A stretch of DNA of 8,105 nt, taken from positions 25,934 through 34,038 of the forward strand of contig JABMDG010000016.1 of the NCBI GenBank assembly GCA_015904045.1. The letters run 5' to 3'. This stretch comes from Nitrospira sp. (GTDB taxonomy: Bacteria; Nitrospirota; Nitrospiria; Nitrospirales; Nitrospiraceae). How positions within the stretch are numbered: the first letter of the stretch is position 1; each line of letters opens with the position of its first letter. The translations under genes and the position numbers were made by a program. Below, piece by piece: positions 5,266 through 8,105 of this stretch. The notes below the pieces were generated by a model that saw nothing but the letters and a program-made list of their open reading frames with translations, was not told the DNA's origin and did no database searches.

Positions 5266-6180
5266 ATGCTGGAACCTGTTGAAAAAATTTGGATGGACGG
5301 CAAATTTGTCCCATGGCAGGAGGCGAACGTCCACATTCTGACGCACTCGCTGCATTACGGTCTGGCGGCATTTGAAGGGATTCGTTGTTACAAGGGCGCG
5401 TCCGGGTCGGCGATCTTCCGGCTTCAGGAGCATGTCGACCGGTTGTTCGATTCCGCCCATATCGGCATGATGGCCATGCCCTATGACAAAAAACAAATCG
5501 CCGAGGCCATCATTGACACGGTACGCGTCAATCGTCTCGATGCCTGTTATATCCGTCCGCTGGTGTATATCGGCTACGGCTCGATGGGGGTGCATCCGGG
5601 AAACAACCCGATTCGTGTGGCCATCGCGGTATGGAAGTGGGGCGCCTACCTGGGAGACGATGCGTTGGCGAACGGAATGCGCGCCTGTGTGTCGTCGTTT
5701 ACCCGACACCATGTCAATGTGTCGATGACCAAGGGAAAAATATCGGGCTACTACGTCAATTCAATTATGGCAAAGCGGGACGCCAAGTTCAGCGGATTCG
5801 ACGAAGCGATCTTGCTGGATGCCGAAGGGTACGTGTCCGAGGGATCGGGAGAGAATGTCTTCATCGTCCGAAAAGGGAAATTGAAAACCACGCCACTCAC
5901 GTCGATTCTCGAAGGGATCACCAGAAACTCCGTGATCGAACTGGCTCAAGAGCGGAAGATCCCCGTGGTTGAAGCACGGTTTACGCGGGATGAAATGTAT
6001 GTCGCTGACGAAGTCTTCGTCACCGGCACGGCCGCCGAATTGACACCTGTCCGCGAAATTGACAATCGGACGATTGGAACCGGGAAGCCGGGGCCGATCA
6101 CGCTTGCCTTGCAGAAGGCGTTCTTCTCGATCGTGCGCGGGGAGGATCCTGCGCATGCATCCTGGCTCACCCGCATCTAA
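5266..6180 (+). CDS. ilvE: Branched-chain amino acid aminotransferase IlvE
   Basis: A fold-type IV PLP enzyme that performs the last step of leucine, isoleucine and valine synthesis, moving the amino group from glutamate to the 2-oxo acids. The 304-aa length matches E. coli IlvE (about 309). Motifs in order: HSLHYGLAAFEGIRCY (27-42), RPLVYIGYGSMGVHP (97-111), the PLP lysine in TKGKISGYYVNS (K158), SEGSGENVF (191-199) and ADEVFVTGTAAELTPV (247-262). D-amino acid aminotransferase and PabC share the fold but fit these motifs less well. The ATG at 5266 is chosen for its GGAGGAG Shine-Dalgarno sequence 8 nt upstream; an in-frame ATG at 5236 would add 10 residues and lacks one. It has its own promoter, and a hairpin follows the stop, so it is probably transcribed alone. 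It converges on secG. Confidence 0.97.
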   Translation: MLEPVEKIWMDGKFVPWQEANVHILTHSLHYGLAAFEGIRCYKGASGSAIFRLQEHVDRLFDSAHIGMMAMPYDKKQIAEAIIDTVRVNRLDACYIRPLVYIGYGSMGVHPGNNPIRVAIAVWKWGAYLGDDALANGMRACVSSFTRHHVNVSMTKGKISGYYVNSIMAKRDAKFSGFDEAILLDAEGYVSEGSGENVFIVRKGKLKTTPLTSILEGITRNSVIELAQERKIPVVEARFTRDEMYVADEVFVTGTAAELTPVREIDNRTIGTGKPGPITLALQKAFFSIVRGEDPAHASWLTRI

Positions 6181-6201
6181 CTCGACGTCATGCGTCCACC
6201 G

Positions 6202-6238
6202 TCAAGCGTAGAGCACTGCGCTTGAACGTGTTTCGTTT
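6202..6238 (+). terminator. Predicted intrinsic terminator after ilvE
   Basis: The arms 6202-6211 (TCAAGCGTAG) and 6216-6225 (CTGCGCTTGA) pair over 10 bp with one G-U pair, closing a 4-nt loop AGCA. The bases after it, 6226-6238, are moderately T-rich (GTTTCGTTT). The stem begins 21 nt after the ilvE stop. On the minus strand no T-run follows the hairpin, so it is less convincing as a terminator for secG. Confidence 0.6.
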
Positions 6239-6272
6239 GACGAATGACGATTAACGAATAACGAGTAACAGC
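6238..6272. repeat. Degenerate 7-bp-period tandem repeat between ilvE and secG
   Basis: Five contiguous 7-bp units fill 6238-6272: TGACGAA, then TGACGAT, TAACGAA, TAACGAG and TAACAGC. The consensus is TRACGAN. It lies directly after the ilvE terminator hairpin and ends 4 nt before the secG stop. Period and base make-up recall the array between proB and nadD, though the unit sequence differs. No protein is encoded here. Confidence 0.6.
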
Positions 6273-6276
6273 TAGG

Positions 6277-6627
6277 TTACTGGCCGGTCGGTGCGGTGCC
6301 ACCAGAGGAGCCGGATTCTGTCGCAGGAGGATCTGATTTTGCAGGAGCGGCCGGTTCGCTTTTCTTATTCAGGTCGATGACGGTCGAAGCAAAATTCTGT
6401 TGCTTGGCTAAAATCGCCAGAGTGAGCGAGGTTACCATGAACACGGCCGCAACAGTTACGGTCAGCTTACTCAGAAAGTTCGCCGGTCCACGGCTGCCGA
6501 ATACAGTTTGGCTGGAGCCGCCGAATGAGGCGCCGATCTCTGCGCCTTTGCCGGATTGAAGCAGGATTGCTCCAATCATCAGGAAACAGACGAAGACGTG
6601 CACGATGACGATAAGTGTGTAGAGCAT
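6277..6627 (-). CDS. secG: Preprotein translocase subunit SecG
   Basis: A 116-aa inner-membrane protein, the accessory subunit of the SecYEG channel that assists SecA-driven export. Two hydrophobic segments (about residues 2-23 and 52-73) flank the conserved cytoplasmic loop LLQSGKGAEIGASFGGSSQ (22-40) and TVFGSRG, the clearest SecG hallmark. The C-terminal tail from about residue 88 is low-complexity, rich in Pro, Ala, Ser and Gly, and is likely disordered. The ATG follows the tpiA stop with no gap (TAAATG), with GGAG about 11 nt upstream inside tpiA, so translation is probably coupled. Linkage of secG to tpiA is widespread in bacteria. Confidence 0.97.
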   Translation of the reverse strand: MLYTLIVIVHVFVCFLMIGAILLQSGKGAEIGASFGGSSQTVFGSRGPANFLSKLTVTVAAVFMVTSLTLAILAKQQNFASTVIDLNKKSEPAAPAKSDPPATESGSSGGTAPTGQ

Positions 6628-7404
6628 TTACGGTCTGGCTCCAATCGATTGGGCAATGGTGGCGATTGTAACAAAGGAGTCCGCTTGGAGACAAGCCCCG
6701 CCGATCAAAGCGCCGTCAATCTGATCAGATTGTAATAAGGCGCCGATATTCTGTGGCGTCACGCTGCCACCGTACAAGATTCTCGTGGTATCCGCAACAT
6801 TCGCAGACCACATCTTCGCGAGAAAGGCTCGAACCGTCCGATGCGCAGTGACAGCTTGGTCGGTTGTGGCTGCTTTTCCGGTTCCAATGGCCCACACCGG
6901 TTCATATGCAACGGTGAGGGTGGCTACGGAGTGAAGCGAGAGGCCGGCCAGCGCTCCGTGTAATTGTTGCTGGAGCACCTCCTCTGTTTTTCCGTCTTCA
7001 CGTTGGGCGAACGATTCCCCGATGCACAGAATCGGTTTGAGGTCGTGAGCGAGGGCGGCGCGGAGCTTTTTCTGAATTCCGTCGTCCTGTTCGCCGAAGA
7101 GCGCGCGGCGTTCCGAATGCCCGAGGATGACGTAGCGGCAGCCTAGATCCTTGAGCATCGGCGCGGAAATCTCGCCCGTGTAGGCGCCGCGATCTTCCCA
7201 AAACATGTTTTGCGCACCGAGTTGGAGAGGTGACGAGGAGCCCAATGCTGCGCGGACCGACTCCAGCGCTGTAAAGGGCGGCGCGACCACATATTCAACC
7301 GTCGGGGAGACGGAAAGCCTGGGGGTGACCTCACGAACGAAAGCCGCCGCTTCCGAGGCGGTCTTATTCATTTTCCAATTGCCGACAATGAGGATCGTGC
7401 GCAC
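6628..7404 (-). CDS. tpiA: Triosephosphate isomerase TpiA
   Basis: Interconverts dihydroxyacetone phosphate and glyceraldehyde 3-phosphate in glycolysis and gluconeogenesis. The 258-aa protein is a complete TIM barrel: GNWKMN (8-13) with N9 and K11, the electrophile H96 in ILGHSERR (93-100), catalytic E168 in AYEPVWAIGTG (166-176) with the mobile loop after it, and the phosphate-binding YGGSV (211-215) and IGG (234-236). The GTG at 7404 is taken as the start because family homology begins at MRTILIVGNWKMN; the open frame upstream is pgk in another frame. The Shine-Dalgarno sequence is poor. It lies 40 nt after pgk and abuts secG, forming a pgk-tpiA-secG unit. Confidence 0.98.
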   Translation of the reverse strand: MRTILIVGNWKMNKTASEAAAFVREVTPRLSVSPTVEYVVAPPFTALESVRAALGSSSPLQLGAQNMFWEDRGAYTGEISAPMLKDLGCRYVILGHSERRALFGEQDDGIQKKLRAALAHDLKPILCIGESFAQREDGKTEEVLQQQLHGALAGLSLHSVATLTVAYEPVWAIGTGKAATTDQAVTAHRTVRAFLAKMWSANVADTTRILYGGSVTPQNIGALLQSDQIDGALIGGACLQADSFVTIATIAQSIGARP

Positions 7405-7444
7405 GGTGTTTTGTACTCGGCCTTCGCAGGGATTGCGATGTTGG

Positions 7445-8105
7445 CTAGTTGACGCGATCGGGCAATGCGACCAGACCGGGGAGTTGCTTGCCTTCAAGCA
7501 GCTCCAATGCGGCGCCGCCGCCGGTGGAGATGAAGGACATGTTTTCCGAGACACCGGCTCGATGGACGGCCATGGCGGTTTCTCCGCCGCCGACGATCGT
7601 GAGGGCATAGGCATCAGCGATCGCGTGCGCCATCGCGTGCGTGCCTCTGGCGTACGCATCGATTTCAAACACTCCCATCGGGCCGTTCCAGAGAATCGTC
7701 TTGGCGTTCTGGACCGCGAGGTTGAACAGCTTGACGGAAGCGGGGCCGATGTCCAGCGCGTACCATCCCTTCGGAATCTCTTGAACCGGGACGATCTTTG
7801 TTTCCGCGCCTGGCTCGCGGCTTGCCGCGACGACGCAATCCACCGGCAGGTAGAACTTGACGCCACGGGACAGCGCATGCTCTTCGACGCCTCTGGCGAA
7901 GTCCAACATGTCGTTTTCGACCAGCGAGTTGCCGATCTCCATCCCCTTCGCTTTCAAGAACGTAAAGGCCATGCCGCCGCCGATGATGACCTTGTCGACT
8001 TTCTTTCCCAGGTTTTCGATCACGCCGATTTTTCCGGACACCTTCGCGCCGCCGAGCACTGCCACGAACGGCCGGACCGGATTGGCGATGGCCCCTTCGA
8101 GATAC
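7445..8105 (-). CDS. pgk: Phosphoglycerate kinase, N-terminus cut by window edge
   Basis: Transfers the acyl phosphate of 1,3-bisphosphoglycerate to ADP in glycolysis and works in reverse during carbon fixation or gluconeogenesis. The last 219 residues are visible, opening with YLEGAIANPVRPFVAVLGGAK at the right edge; about 180 N-terminal residues (the 3-phosphoglycerate-binding half) lie outside. The visible part is the nucleotide-binding domain: GGAKVSGKIGVIENL, GGGMAFTFLKAKG, LWNGPMGVFE, GGGETAMAV and STGGGAALELLEGKQLPGL. The frame is open to the edge, and the GTG at 8065 is an internal codon, not a start. The GGGET element has Glu where many family members have Asp, a conservative change. 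Confidence 0.98.
   Translation of the reverse strand, partial: YLEGAIANPVRPFVAVLGGAKVSGKIGVIENLGKKVDKVIIGGGMAFTFLKAKGMEIGNSLVENDMLDFARGVEEHALSRGVKFYLPVDCVVAASREPGAETKIVPVQEIPKGWYALDIGPASVKLFNLAVQNAKTILWNGPMGVFEIDAYARGTHAMAHAIADAYALTIVGGGETAMAVHRAGVSENMSFISTGGGAALELLEGKQLPGLVALPDRVN

Noticed and set aside
4836..5336. Minus-strand open frame of 166 codons opposite pilZ and the start of ilvE
   Set aside because: It overlaps the PilZ gene, the ilvE promoter and the ilvE start in antisense and has no recognisable domain.
7405..7878. N-terminal extension of the tpiA frame upstream of GTG 7404
   Set aside because: This part is antigenic-looking Ser/Arg-rich sequence read out of frame through pgk; TIM homology begins exactly at the GTG.
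1..8105. CRISPR array, insertion sequence, prophage, toxin-antitoxin or defence genes
   Set aside because: No long spaced direct repeats, no transposase or integrase, no terminal inverted repeats with target duplication; every sizeable gene is a recognised housekeeping or signalling family.

Overview
The window is a compact housekeeping stretch of a bacterial chromosome. It holds eleven protein-coding genes, two of them cut by the window edges. No tRNA, rRNA, CRISPR array, insertion sequence or phage gene was seen. The protein sequences and gene order (rplU-rpmA-obgE-proB-nadD-rsfS on one strand, pgk-tpiA-secG on the same strand further along, with a PilZ gene and ilvE between them on the other strand) look most like a Nitrospira-type member of the Nitrospirota. 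That assignment is from memory of the families, not a search.

Layout. Positions 1-4534 are one minus-strand block read from right to left: rplU (L21), rpmA (L27), obgE (ribosome-associated GTPase), proB (glutamate 5-kinase), nadD (NaMN adenylyltransferase), rsfS (ribosome silencing factor), and a membrane-anchored TPR protein that runs off the left edge. A TTGACA promoter with a 17-nt spacer lies just upstream of rplU. Most junctions are tight or overlapping, so the block is probably one operon joining ribosome assembly and silencing to proline and NAD synthesis. Positions 4535-4773 are a divergent promoter region. Positions 4774-5115 (+) encode a small PilZ protein, and 5266-6180 (+) encode the branched-chain aminotransferase IlvE with its own good sigma70-type promoter and a terminator-like hairpin. 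Positions 6277-8105 are a second minus-strand block: pgk (partial), tpiA, secG.

No new defence, mobile or biosynthetic system is visible. The points worth a second look are small: (1) rsfS appears to start at a non-canonical ATC placed behind a perfect AGGAGG; (2) the left-edge TPR protein looks like a LapA-type membrane unit fused to LapB-type TPRs; (3) the pilZ promoter has a perfect 17-bp palindrome filling the space after its -35 box; (4) two intergenic gaps hold degenerate tandem repeats with a 7-bp period; (5) proA is absent from the slot between proB and nadD, where one of those repeats sits.
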